DNA of 64,000 nucleotides from Lagopus muta (lineage: Eukaryota > Chordata > Aves > Galliformes > Phasianidae), in contig NC_064435.1 in NCBI RefSeq assembly GCF_023343835.1, forward strand, positions 56,520,134 through 56,584,133. The letters run 5' to 3'. Both the position numbers and the translations under genes were made by a program. Within the stretch, counting starts at the first letter, position 1, and every line of letters starts with the position of its first letter. Positions 36,575 to 48,280 of the stretch are shown here, piece by piece. The notes under the pieces are model-generated. The model saw only the letters and a list, made by a program, of their open reading frames with translations, ran no database searches and had not been told where the DNA came from.

Positions 36575-39500
36575 GTAAGGCCTGTGATCGCTGGCGGAGT
36601 GCCGCGCCAGTGTGTTTAAAGAGCCTGACACGGAAGACATCCCTGCTGCGGTTGAAGTTTTAGAGCCCCAGTATGCACCCAACACTTTGGAAACTGTTTA
36701 AACTGCAACTTCAAAAACACCAACAGGTCTTTCTTTCACACTGCCATACTTTTCAGTGTATGCAGTGCACAAGCAGAACAGGAATGTTGTGACTTCTTCA
36801 AAACAGCTGGCTGATTTTACTGCTTATGTCACATCTATGCAAGGGATCACTTTAGTAACTTCTCAGATCCCTTCTTAACCAGAAAAGCCCTCGCATGCAG
36901 CCCATTTTGGTCCTGCTAAACCAAATTGACTTCCAGTAAATTGGCAGCATGCTCTGTCTGACCTTTATGTCTTTATAGGCGGCTGTCATTTTGGTTCTTT
37001 GCATTCATTTCAGCAGGAAGTTGTTACTATGCAGCCTCTGAAATTCTAAATTAGAAAAATAATTGTGGAAAATATCCTCAACTGATAGGAACATGGCAAG
37101 AAAAATGTTTTCTAATATTCCCTTGGTAATTTGCACTTTGCTAAAAGGCACACTTTGTCAAATCAGCAGTCTCCTCCTCAGTTTTTAAAGAACTGACATC
37201 TCATGACTTTTTTCTTCAATATATGCTAACTCTTGTGCATTAGATCAAATTGCATCTTAAGTTGCAGGTGATGATCTCAGTAATTGAAATATACACTTTG
37301 GTCTAATACTCTCCTTTTTATTATTCAGGAAAAAAAAGAAGTTGAATCTAGAGATATAAATATGCCCTGGAGAACCTTTTAGTGCTGAGGCATGATGGAA
37401 GCCATGGTTGGAATGTTTATTTCTACTAATGTGTTGTTTGAACTGTAGACTAACAGAAGGGTCTTTATGTAATAAAAGTATTCACACTTCTACTTTCCAT
37501 CCTGCTAACTCTCACATTGTTTTGTGTCTGTTTCAGTGAAAGAAGCTGGAAGAGACTTTACCTACTTGATTGTGGTGCTTGTTGGAATTGGTGTTACAGG
37601 TTATTTTAAAAATTTTATTCCTTATCAGAAAATACTTTTCATAAATTCCATCTAGTTAGATTAGTTCTTACTCCATTTGTATTTGATTCTGTTACAGGTG
37701 GTTTGTTCTATGTGATTTTTAAAGAGCTATTCTCTTCTTCCAGTCCAAGTAAGATCTACGGAAATGCCTTAGAGAAATGCAGATCTCATCCTGAGGTGGG
37801 TTTTAGAACTCACTGCCTCTCTCCAAATCACAGATTTGCACCAGGAATCTTACAAGCAAACCTGCAGGAACATTGCCTTGGTGCTTAGTAAATGCCAACA
37901 AGATCTGCCGGAGTTGGGTCAGCTCTAAATGCAGACCTGCACTAACTGAAGTTAATACAAGCACTGAGCCTGAATGAATTAAACCTGCCAAAAGTCAAGG
38001 GAGTGTACAACAGCACAACAACAGATGCAATTGCAGTGTCTGCCACATCAGAGCATATACTTACAGAGGGTATTCACAGATTTGCTGATCAGGGAGGCAC
38101 CTGGTTCCACTTACAATTTATAGATTTGGATTGATGACTTTTTCCCTCAACATGATTATTCTACTGTGACACTTCAGTAGGATTCTGTTGTATGAAGCAC
38201 TGCATTAATAACCACAAATTTAAACTCTTCATTTGAAACAATGCTAAAGTTGCTGTGGTTAAGAGGAAAGGAGAAAGGGAATAGGCATCAATTACACAAG
38301 ATAGGCAGATATAAAAAAAATATAGAACAGTCCAAAACTAGATTCCAAAATATGCCTCAAAACAAGACAGAATAGCTTTCAAAGAACTTGCCACATAGGC
38401 TATTGGGATTAACCTTAAATTGAAGTGACAAGCTGTTACTAGGAAAAATAAAAATACCACTGTAGAACAAGTTTGCAGAATTAAACTTCTCTCCAGTGCT
38501 TATAAAACTGCCCTTCCTTTTTAATCAACATTATGTTTAAAGCTAGAATAATTTGGTCTGGGTTTATAGATCTGGAAAAAAAAAAAGAAGCTTGCATTTC
38601 TTAAGAAGTAGTGTTTTTTAAATCAGATGAAGGGGATCTCATTTGCATTTAAGATTAAAACAGTAAAATATTCTCTTGGAAGAGACATGAGCAAATACTT
38701 CATGCTTTTTTCTCCTTTTCACACAAAATGTCAGGAAAGTATAAAATACATAGTAAAAAAGAGAATGAAATGTCTTAATGTCAATAGATGATACAAATGG
38801 GATGTATTGCTAGGATTTATTGTAGACATTTTATAAGTAATTGTAAAGAAATCATTGAAATAATTTACACTGCACTGTTTTCTTTCATAAACCCTTGCAT
38901 TCATCAGGCTCCCAAGGGGCATTTTGTTGAGAGAAGATGTATTCATAGAAGGGATGTGAGCTGATGCTGGAGTATCCATCTGAATGTGATAGCTTCTGAC
39001 AAGGCAGACCTCTTTTGTCTTGTAGGTAATTGGTGTTTTTGGTGAACCCATTAAAGGTTATGGAGAGGCAACACGAAGAGGAAGACGACAGTTTGTCAGG
39101 TGCCATTTGGTGTTTGCTCCATACAGATTAAGGCTTTTGCACACAAAAGACATTCTGGATCACTTCATAGAAAGCTACAGCTAGGCTCTGAACTGTGTGA
39201 CATGTTCCTTGTTTTTACTTTGAGGGCTTTTTTTTGCTGTATGTCTTGTGTGGCACACACCCCTAAACAAAGTGCACATAGAATATGAAATACCAATTAT
39301 TGTTCCTCAGAATAAGCAGTGGTCAGTGTGGTAAACATGGAGCAGCTCCCTATTAAAAAAAAAAAAACAAGATGAACTGAAGAGTGCAGTGTAGAGGCAC
39401 AGACATGTGTCTGGGGAGCAGAGGTGAGATTGAAGTCCATAGGCTGAAGTCCTCAAATAGTTGTTCTTGGAAAAAGTGGAGCTTTCCTTCTTATGAGATA

Positions 39501-40552
39501 ACATTTCTGCACAGGAGAGACTTTTAGGAATCTAACTTATACAGTTTAAAGCTAGGCTGCATCTTGCTGTGCAGAGGCTGTAGTCACTGTAGAAACCATT
39601 GTCCTGAACCGACATGCAACACTAAGCAACCACTATTTGTATTACTTTCTGACACTTGAGTCCAGATCTTTGCTGTGTATTTAACAACTTATATAGAACA
39701 TTTTTTTTTGCCAAAAAATGCGAAGCACATAGGAAACTATCTTGGTGCAGTTTAAACAAACCTGAAGTTGACAAGGCATTCAAGGCATTCATGACATGCT
39801 TGGAAAACTGAAAGTGCCTTAAAAAAAAAAAAAAAAAAAAAAAAAAACCCCAACCCTGATAGTCTTGGTGATCCGAATGTTTGTTTCCTAAATGTCAGGT
39901 TCTGAATCAGAGGGTTCTTTAGAACAAATCCAAAGAAATTCGAGAATCTTCAGCTGTTTTATTGCTGTAAAATTTTGAGGGGAGCACTACAGTGAAAACA
40001 TTTAAGAACCTCATCTGTTAACCATCAACTGCTAAGTAGTTTTCTCTTCTGACTTTCCACTACACTTTATTGCCCACAGTAAAGCTTGGGAAGACAAGTC
40101 AAGAAAGAACCCATGATGGCATAAGGGCTGTATTAGAATGCACTTTCTCACAAAGTAATGAAGCAGCTCCTCTAAATAGGAAGATTAAATTTCAAGTTTA
40201 AATACCTATCCTTGCTGGCTGGGTTGTGCTTTTTTTAATGTGTTTTGCTATTTTTAGTCACATTGAATACGTGAAGGATGGACTGAAACATATGCGCTTG
40301 AAGTTCTATATTGAGGGCTCTGAACCAGGAAAGCAGGGCACAGTCCATGTGGAAGTCAAAGAGGTATGTACAATTGCTTGATCCAGCTGACAAGGCTAAT
40401 CTTAGATTTAAACTATCGAAGAGAAAAAAAAACTGCTTGAAATTTTTTCCTCATTATAGAATCCCGAGACAGGAAGATTTGATGTCCGTTACATATTTGT
40501 GGATGTTGATTCCTATCCTAGAAGAACCATTGTCATAGAAGACAACAGATAG
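36313..40552 (+). CDS. TIMM21: Mitochondrial import inner membrane translocase subunit Tim21
   Basis: Subunit of the TIM23 presequence translocase; in the family its intermembrane-space domain contacts the TOM complex, and in mammals it also shuttles early respiratory-chain subunits. Coding exons: 36313-36574, 37537-37599, 37698-37795, 39026-39099, 40258-40363, 40460-40552. They join in frame to 231 residues (human about 248). Residues 1-80 are rich in Arg, Ala and Gly with few acidic residues, as expected of a mitochondrial presequence. A single membrane segment covers about residues 97-116 ([20 protein letters not shown]). The Tim21 domain follows, with [45 protein letters not shown] and [20 protein letters not shown]. 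The ATG has A at -3. The gene is complete and shows no break. Confidence 0.97.
37537..37599 (+). CDS. TIMM21: TIMM21 coding exon 2
   Basis: 63 bases from CTGTTTCAG to GTTACAG|GTTATT. It encodes [20 protein letters not shown] and the first part of the membrane segment. The donor is weak after GT. Confidence 0.95.
37698..37795 (+). CDS. TIMM21: TIMM21 coding exon 3
   Basis: 98 bases from CTGTTACAG to CCTGAG|GTGGGT. It encodes [18 protein letters not shown] and [11 protein letters not shown]. The preceding intron is only 98 bases. Confidence 0.95.
39026..39099 (+). CDS. TIMM21: TIMM21 coding exon 4
   Basis: 74 bases from TCTTGTAG to TTTGTCAG|GTGCC. It encodes [18 protein letters not shown] and GRRQFV. 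Confidence 0.95.
39821..39847. repeat. Poly(A) tract, 27 bases
   Basis: Uninterrupted A run in TIMM21 intron 4. No retrogene body or target-site duplication was seen around it. Confidence 0.9.
40258..40363 (+). CDS. TIMM21: TIMM21 coding exon 5
   Basis: 106 bases from CTATTTTTAG to AAAGAG|GTATGT. It encodes [20 protein letters not shown] and [15 protein letters not shown]. Confidence 0.96.
40460..40552 (+). CDS. TIMM21: TIMM21 coding exon 6 (terminal)
   Basis: 93 bases from CATTATAG to a TAG stop. It encodes [20 protein letters not shown] and [10 protein letters not shown]. It ends a few residues earlier than the human protein, which has a short acidic tail. Confidence 0.96.
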   Translation, partial: NPETGRFDVRYIFVDVDSYPRRTIVIEDNR

Positions 40553-40809
40553 CCAACGATCAAAGTTGCTGCCTCACCTTACGGAGTATTTAATGATACT
40601 GGTGTAGCCAGTCTACACATGAATTGTTTAGTGTTCTCAATCATACCTTTGGGGCTTTCTATCTATGCAGCTTGGGGTTTTGTAACAGGAAGTAACCTCT
40701 CAGGGCCTCCATTAAAGTTCATAACAGACCCAGCATTTGAGGATAAACCAATGAAAAACAGTGCAGCCATTTCTTAGGGAAATACTTATGACATAGGAAA
40801 ATGTCTCTT

Positions 40810-40815
40810 AATAAA
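40810..40815 (+). promoter_or_regulatory. TIMM21: TIMM21 poly(A) signal, proximal
   Basis: AATAAA about 260 bases after the stop codon. Confidence 0.5.
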
Positions 40816-40907
40816 CTGTTCAATGCTGGACAGTGTTTCTACACCTAATAACTGAGGGCTAGGTGGGGAGTTTATCTTCCTTCGCTTGGATTTTCTACTA
40901 GCTCAAC

Positions 40908-40913
40908 AATAAA
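40908..40913 (+). promoter_or_regulatory. TIMM21: TIMM21 poly(A) signal, distal
   Basis: AATAAA about 355 bases after the stop codon. It is followed by a T-containing stretch. Either this or the proximal signal could define the 3' end. Confidence 0.5.
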
Positions 40914-41336
40914 GAAAGTGATATTTTAAATGTAGAGAAACTCACTGTTTTCATTCTAGATACCTTTAAGAACGTGTGTTAGTGATGCAAAGGAGATCTA
41001 GCTCAAATGCATCTAATAATATGAATTGTGGAGACCTACATCCATGGCAAATGACTGAACAAAGACTTCAGAGTTGGTATCTTCTAAATAAACAGCACCT
41101 GTACTATCTGCTCCTATCAAGGTCTGCCACTCTGTTTCACTATGTAATAATGGCAGTGATGTAGCTGATCAGCACTGCCAACAGTTTTTCCATTAACATC
41201 ACTAATCTACATCTTCCAGGAATTTAATCCATGTAGTTTTATCCCAAATGAAAAACACAGATCATGACTAAATTTATCACTTGTGTTTCTTCATTAGTGC
41301 CACATGGCAGTTACCAAGCATAATCTTCTGTATTAA

Positions 41337-41740
41337 TCATAGAATGGCTTGAGTTGGAAGGGATTTCAAGGATCATCAAGCTCCAACTCCCCTACTTCCA
41401 TCTCCATATCCAATACTAGACCAGGCTGCCCAGGGCCCCATCCAATCTGGCCTTGAACACCTCCAGGGACAGAGCATCTACAACCTCTCCAGGCAGCCTC
41501 TTCCAGCACCTCACTACTCTCACAGTAAAGAACTTTCCCCTGATACCCATCCTAAATCTTCCCTCCCTCAACTTAAAACCATTTCCCCTTGTCCTGCCAT
41601 TATTTAGCCTTGTAAAGAGTTGACTCCACTACGGTTTGTAGGCCCCCTTTAGTACTGGAAGGCTGCAATGACTTCACACCAAAGCCATCTCCAGGCTGAA
41701 GAAGCCCAGCTCCCTCAGCCTGTCTTCGTAGAGTAGTGAC
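41337..41740 (-). mobile_element. CR1 LINE 3' end, minus orientation
   Basis: Begins TCATAGAATGGCTTGAGTTG and continues through CTGCCCAGGGCCCCATCCAA and CACCTCACTACTCTCACAGT-type CR1 3' sequence into the decayed polymerase end (GAAGAAGCCCAGCTCCCTCA). It is closely related to the copy at 34122-34890. It lies just downstream of TIMM21. Confidence 0.9.
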
Positions 41741-44700
41741 CAGACCCACTTGTCCATCAAGCAGCACCATCCAAAAGCCATCCAAAAACATCGAAGCCTT
41801 AGCTTCCTACAACTGACCACTTTTGAACACCAACTAATTCCTTTTTTTAACATGCTCTGAGCTTTTCAGTTCACCAGTTATTTGTCAGTAAATATGCTGA
41901 TGTTTAGTTATCAGCCCTTATAACTGGTTCTTTTAATGGTAGGTTTGGAGTGCTCTAAACTTCATACATTTCCTTATGCAATACCACAAATGTTGTATGT
42001 AATGCTTTACTGCCCTCCTGTTCATCAGACTCCCAATAAACTTGTCTGCACAGTCCAAACACATAATGCTTTATATCTGGATAGTTTTGTTTTTTATTAA
42101 GCAAAACTGAGATGAGTAAAGCAGAACAGCACATAGAGCAAAGCAGCTACCAATGTCAGTCTGCAGTAAAGTGTGAGGTATTTTGGAATTGCTACATTGT
42201 ATAGAATATAACTGACTTCCATCATTCCAGCCAAAGGGATTTTTACAAAACTTAAAGCATTAGTTGAGATTGGCCAAAGTGATTCCATATCTGTCAGTTT
42301 TGGCAGAGTAATAAACTTCTGATTTCTTTTATCTATGAATGGATACTTATCAAGACTAACAAGTTCACAATTTTACTCACAGTCAAAGGCTATTGAAGTC
42401 TGCATGGCTCTCCCAACTGTAACAAGGAGAAATCATTGTGCTACCTTTTAAGAAGTAGCTCTAACAAACTTTATTCTTACCTACAGTTACAGGCAACATT
42501 AATGTCAATTTGGAAAGGTATCTAAATAATGAAAGCAACTCTCATATTATTTTCATGAAAGCAATAGTTAGTAAACCCACCTGGTGTTTCTTATTCTACC
42601 CAATTCTCAGCATTGCACTCTACCAAAACTTCTCAAACCAACTTGATTTCTAACCTAATACAGAAAAAGAAGAAAATCAGAGGCTCTCATTGCTGCATTG
42701 CAAGCTGCTGCAGTGCTGACTGCAGTGTTTACATCCAGTTGCTATAAGCATGTGTATGCAATATACAGCAGTTACTGAAAACTACCTGTGCAGGAGCTTT
42801 GTCAGTGGTGCAAGACAGCAAGTTGGAACATACCAGAAATACTGAAAGCTGTGTAATTTTATAATCCAATACTAAGCTCAATAACCATAAGCCTCTATTA
42901 TACCTCAATAAAAATGTAATAATTCTTCACTTTTAATGAAACAAGACTGTCAAAAAACACACAGATTGGACTAGAAAACAATATTTTTGCCACTCCTATG
43001 AGTTTCTTCCTTCTCAAGCTGTCTGAAGGCCACTGTAAATTTCCTTGTCAACAATAGAATTGACAAGCTAGATTGTCTTGTACCCATGTTCCAGTTTTGC
43101 TCTCTCATTAATGTGACTATAGCTTGCTTTCTTCACAACAATTTCTTCCTACATTTCTGAGGAAATATAGGAAAATTTTTAGAGTAAATGCTATGGTAAA
43201 AACAATGTGTTAAATCCAGTCCATAAGGGGAAAAAAAAAAAATAAAAAAATAAAAAAAATCAGGCCTGCCTCAAAAGAAAGATATTAAGATTAAAAACAC
43301 TAAGAATAGGCCAGCTATTAGGTTTACTTTTGTCTTGTTTTAGAGCTTTGTTTGCACTGAATAAATAAACTGTCGGGACTAGAAGCTTTCTGGGAAAGAA
43401 AAGATGCTGACCTGACATTACAGTGTTTTTCCAACAGTGGAGGTACGTGAAATACCAGGATTAGGTAAAGCAGCAAAGATGAGCCATTGGGACTCATGTC
43501 CACATTTGACTGCAGCCAGGGAAAATGCACTCCAAACTTATTTGCAAACAGATTTCTGTATAGTTTTTTTGAATAGCAATGAAATCCTAACATACACAAA
43601 AATACAGATAGTTCAAGGGTTATGTGAAAGAACTGTCTGAGAATGAGACCCCTGTTTGTCTGGTCACTGTGAGACATCAGAACAGAAGTTAAAAAGTTGT
43701 TTATGAAGGACTTCATTCACTTGTCATACTTCAGCATTTGCGTCAAATACCAATATTGTGCTTCCTGGCTGGGAATAAATGCTACAGTTACAGATTTCAG
43801 AAGAATTCTTTGCAAAGTCAAGATAATGCTGCCATTCAGCACTTTGGCAACCACTCCAAACCCATATGAGAAAAATGGAGACAGAACATTAAAAAGAATG
43901 TCAAAAGATGAGACAAGTATTGTTTAAAAGACACAGGTGGAGGTAGAGATTTACTATGCAGCTGACCTTCATTTAAATGCAGTGTGCAAACCTCTACATG
44001 CACTGCATTTCAAGAAACTGGAGAATCAAGTCAGGTCATTACTTTCAAGCCAATTTTTGTTTAGGATGTCCCCAATACCACTAAGAAAATGTTTGGTTTT
44101 TTTTTTCCTCCTGTATTTATAGGGAACTGTTGTCATTTTTCACAACTCATCCTTCTCCTGTGAAGTTACAGGAAAGCAGGTGGCTGAGCACATTTACTCA
44201 AGCTGCAGGATACACAGCCATACTGGCTCCCTCCATATATTTAGTAACTAGCAAAAACACCTCACACAGGACAGAAAGAAACCGCAGAGGAGGAATACAT
44301 AAAGCATCTTTGTTTATTACTCTGCTTTGTAAATAGCAGAACACTAGAGAAGCAGGGTAATGTTTTTCTTCAAAGACAGCCCTCTCAAGGTACCTTCAGT
44401 CACATGCAACTGGAGTTCAGGTTGCATTCCACACCCTACTGTGCTTAAGTCTGATAGTTATTCACAGACCTATAATAGCAGTTGTGAACCTATACCTGCC
44501 ATATTTCCTCCTGGATGCCATCCTCAGAATCATCTCTCTAACAGAGAAAAAGAGAGGAAGACCTTATCTGTAATCAGCCTCTGGAATTTGCATATTTATA
44601 ATCAGTGAAGTTGGTTGTGTCCCAGAACAAACTGTGTCGCAAGTGGTACCACCCAAGTTTGCAAAACATACTTTGCTCTGCACTGTCACATTTAAACAAT

Positions 44701-47700
44701 GCAGATAATGGCACAGAAGTGCAGACACTTATTTCTGTAGTGGCAAGGCACACCTAAAGAAAATCACTTCTGCTTTGTGAAAGGTCTGAGAAAATTAAGG
44801 CAATATAAAAGAAATAACAGAAGAAATCCATCTTTACATAGGCTGTAGATAGATTGTCATTCTAAACTCAAAGGACAAACATGTAGATAAAAAAAAGTTT
44901 CCAATCTCATTGAAGAAATGCTTTTGAGAACCCTTTTTACAGTAAAATCTCTTCAGTGAAGGAAAAGGAATTTTATAGCTTAAGATAATATCCTTCCAGC
45001 TAGCTACATGTCACCACTGAGAGATTATTTAAGCTCCATAAGATTTCAAGGGTATTAAGGTAATTAAAAATTTATAATTTAGTTTAGCTGCAAAAATTAG
45101 TTAGCTTCTTGTTAAAATAGAAGTCTTCAAGAACTAGTTATTTCCTGACTTGTCTAAATGGAGAGTGTTGACTGGGAGGTTCAGTCTTACTTTTTATTCC
45201 AGACATGATGAGTTGCACCTACACAAGTAATAAATATTTCAGTGTTTCTTTTTTAAAGCTCCTTCCTCTTCTTCTCTAGGGAAGCACAAAATTATAATGT
45301 ATGCCAGTCATTTTCTGATGCAAAATTGTCATGTTATTGTGGGGAAAAAAAAGAAAAAAAATCACTGCCAGGAAGTCAGAGCCAAAACAATATATTTGAT
45401 TTCTGTGAAAACGTCATTAAGTTTTGATTGTTGCAGAGTAAGTAAAAATAGATATGCTCAAAACCTTTTTCTACTTTAGGAAATGGAAATGTCACTCACA
45501 AGTTATATGGTGTTCTTTTCTAGAAATTGTATGCCATACTGTACAAAATTTATTTGAAGCAGGTGTATGACTTGGTCTTAACATTTCATCTCTCATCTTT
45601 GTGTATATATGTGGGCAATCAACATCCTTCATGGTAAGAGTAAAGTTACACTATTATCTGCATGGTCTCTGGGTCTAGGCTTTACATTTGTGTACATGCT
45701 GGATTGGGACAAAAAGAAATACACTTCTAGGAAATTAATTTTGTTAAAACTTTAAGGAAAAAATGACTATCTGGCCACTGCTAAATTAGGCTTCAGTAAA
45801 AATAAGTTCATACCAAGGAAACCAGAATTTTAGTTGGCATAGAAAGATGTTGTGCATCAGTGCTGGAAATAACGTACTAATGCACCTTGCACAGCAGCTC
45901 TGCCCTACCAAATGAGGGCTTTTTTTCACTTCTGTAAGCTCTAAACATAACCCGAAATTACTTTCCAGCTACACACACAAATAACTGGCTGAAATTTAAA
46001 CACCCTGGAGACCCGGCTGCTGCACACTGCTGAAGATGGTGTTGCTGCAGGCCAGCCATGCACGTGGAAGTGCAGATCATTATCTATCCCTTCCCAGCAG
46101 TAGTTCAGTAACATCTGACCAGTTTGATGCCTCCTCCTGCTCCAAAGCACATACGCCTCTGCCACCACATCTTAAAACCTCCTGGTACTGCTCAGGGAAA
46201 CCTTTGCAGAGTTATCATGTTCATCCAGCTCCATTTAATTACAATTCTTCTTTATCTGAATCATAATTAGGTTCTCTAGCATGAATTGCCTTTTGTATTA
46301 CTCACCATAATAAACTCTATTAACCTTCGTTTATCTGAGTGCAATTTCACTTTATATAGTAACAGGATTGTTTTGCAATTTCAATCCTAGTTCATTTTCC
46401 CTCTAAAAACATAATAAAAAAAACAATGTCACAACAAAGTCTTATTATGGCTGTTTTACACACATTCTCGATACAAGGCTATATTCCTTGATATCTGATT
46501 TGCTTCTTTAGTATTACAACAGGCATATTGGAGCTGGAAGAGAATTGCTCTTTCATATGCTGTCTAAGGCTGTCCATTTCACTACACCTAATAATAATAA
46601 TAATAATAACCACCCAGTGAAGAATCACAGATTGTAAGAATGCCACTCACTCTTTATCCTGATGTTTAGCAAGTTGTGCATCCACAAAGTTACTATTCAG
46701 CTGTGTTACACTGAAAATGATGAAAGTGGCAGAGAAAAACACCTGAGGCATCTCAGGACTTGCACCAGAACGTAGCCCTCTATGAACCTCTTGAGCATAA
46801 ATGCCAATAAGCCACAACTATTTTTCCCTGAAAACATCCATGAAAAATGTTGTACTTTGGTAATTTTTTGTATTCTTCCAACTTCTTTTCACAGAAGTTC
46901 TATTTAAACACTTCAAGAGTCCTGCCAGTTTTTATATATATTCCATATATTGCTCTTTTTCTTCGCAATATTATGCCTAACTTCCATGTCTATGTTTCTC
47001 TCCTTTACCTATATTTTACTTAGCAAAACAAAAACTGAAGAAATAGAATTTTCATTTCCAAGGTTTACAAAGCTGGAAACTTTTCTCTTGTGGCTTTCTC
47101 CAACTCTTCCATCATGTTGATTCATTTAAAAGGTACTCTGAAGTCTTATATCTAGCATCGCATCCAAATCTCAAACCACTGACATCTAGAAAAGCTCCAG
47201 ATGAGTCTCAGTGGCAAATGCTTGAAGGAGAATTAAAAAGAAGTCAAATAAACACTACCATTATTTGATTCATAAGACCAGAGCCAGTCAATGCTAATAT
47301 TTTCTCCTGCATTAAGTAAATGATGACTGCAGTTTCTCACAGACAATCCCTCACTCCATCCTGAATTATAATAAAGACTGGAAAAATACTGCTGCAGTTG
47401 CCAGCCTGCAGGATGGAATGCCAGCATGAAAAGTATTCAAGTTTGTGTTTCAGGTGTTTTTTTTCCTCCTATCTGGAAAGTACCAGTTCTAAACCAGGTT
47501 ACAAGGAGTCAGCCTAGTTTACATGCAGGCTAGCCATCATGCCTTGCCACCCATATGAGTAATGTGACATTGTGAATTTTCATAAAGGAATGACATTGTG
47601 TCTACTGAGTTCCCAGTTCCCAAAGAAAAGCTAGTACTCTTAAAAATGAAGTCACCACAGTGTCAAAAAAACAAATAGGTATTCTGCAGAGTACATCTTT

Positions 47701-47937
47701 GAATGCTGTCTGGCAGTGCTATAATCAGTGAGCAATCTTCCTGTGTGAGTATTAAATACCTCCACTGTATTCCCAATCTTACAGTTCCACTGCTGCACCG
47801 GGAGTAGATTTCAGGAGAAACCAGCACATACACCCATGCTGAGATCACCATGATGAGTTATAAATTGCTTTGCTGCTATACCTATTAGCATAACATCCAT
47901 GAAAGTCACCACCTCCAAAATGGCAGGTATCTGATGG
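41741..47937. other. Intergenic, no gene recognised
   Basis: AT-rich sequence with an A-rich low-complexity stretch at 43231-43260 and an (AAT)n run at 46589-46609. A minus-strand open frame at 42097-42383 ends in a hydrophobic segment but has no convincing splice context. No cytochrome b5 exon (the expected next gene in mammals) was found. Confidence 0.5.
46589..46609. repeat. (AAT)n microsatellite
   Basis: About seven uninterrupted AAT units in intergenic DNA. Confidence 0.9.
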
Positions 47938-48275
47938 TGTACAATTAACAAAAGTACAGTTAGACTAGTATGGTTAGGATGGTATTTTACAGTTTATAGT
48001 TAGAAAGATTATCATGGTGGAAAGAGAATCAAAAACAAAACACTCACCCATGTCCTAGGCTCACAGTAGAAAACTACAAAAGGACAGATCTCTAGAAAGA
48101 GATCCTTCCCCAGTGGCAGTCAGCCCCTAAATGGGGTCTAGGTGAGCTGCAGCCAGTCTCCACCTATTCTGGTTACACAGCTGAATTGCCTTCACCTGTG
48201 CTCCCAGGGCTGACTCAGTCCTTGCCTCAGGCAATGAATTCAGTATTTCAGGCTGTGACTCAAAGTTCCCATACA
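47938..48275 (-). mobile_element. Solo LTR, copy A
   Basis: 338-base solo LTR read on the minus strand, TGTATGGGAACTTTGAGTCA to ...TTGTACA; on the plus strand it begins TGTACAATTAAC and ends TTCCCATACA. It is flanked by a perfect 5-base duplication, GATGG at 47933-47937 and 48276-48280. It shares its core (AGATCCTTCCCCAGTGGCAG, then GAATTGCCTTCACCTGTGCT) with copies B and C. There are no internal viral sequences next to it. Confidence 0.8.
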
Positions 48276-48280
48276 GATGG

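Noticed and set aside
39781-39860. Poly(A) run as the tail of a processed retrogene
   Set aside because: No open or decayed coding sequence lies upstream and no flanking duplication is visible.
42097-42383. Minus-strand open frame ending in a hydrophobic, membrane-like segment
   Set aside because: It starts just after a stop with no convincing acceptor in phase, matches no family I know, and is not the cytochrome b5 gene expected further along in mammals. Chance in AT-rich DNA is likelier.
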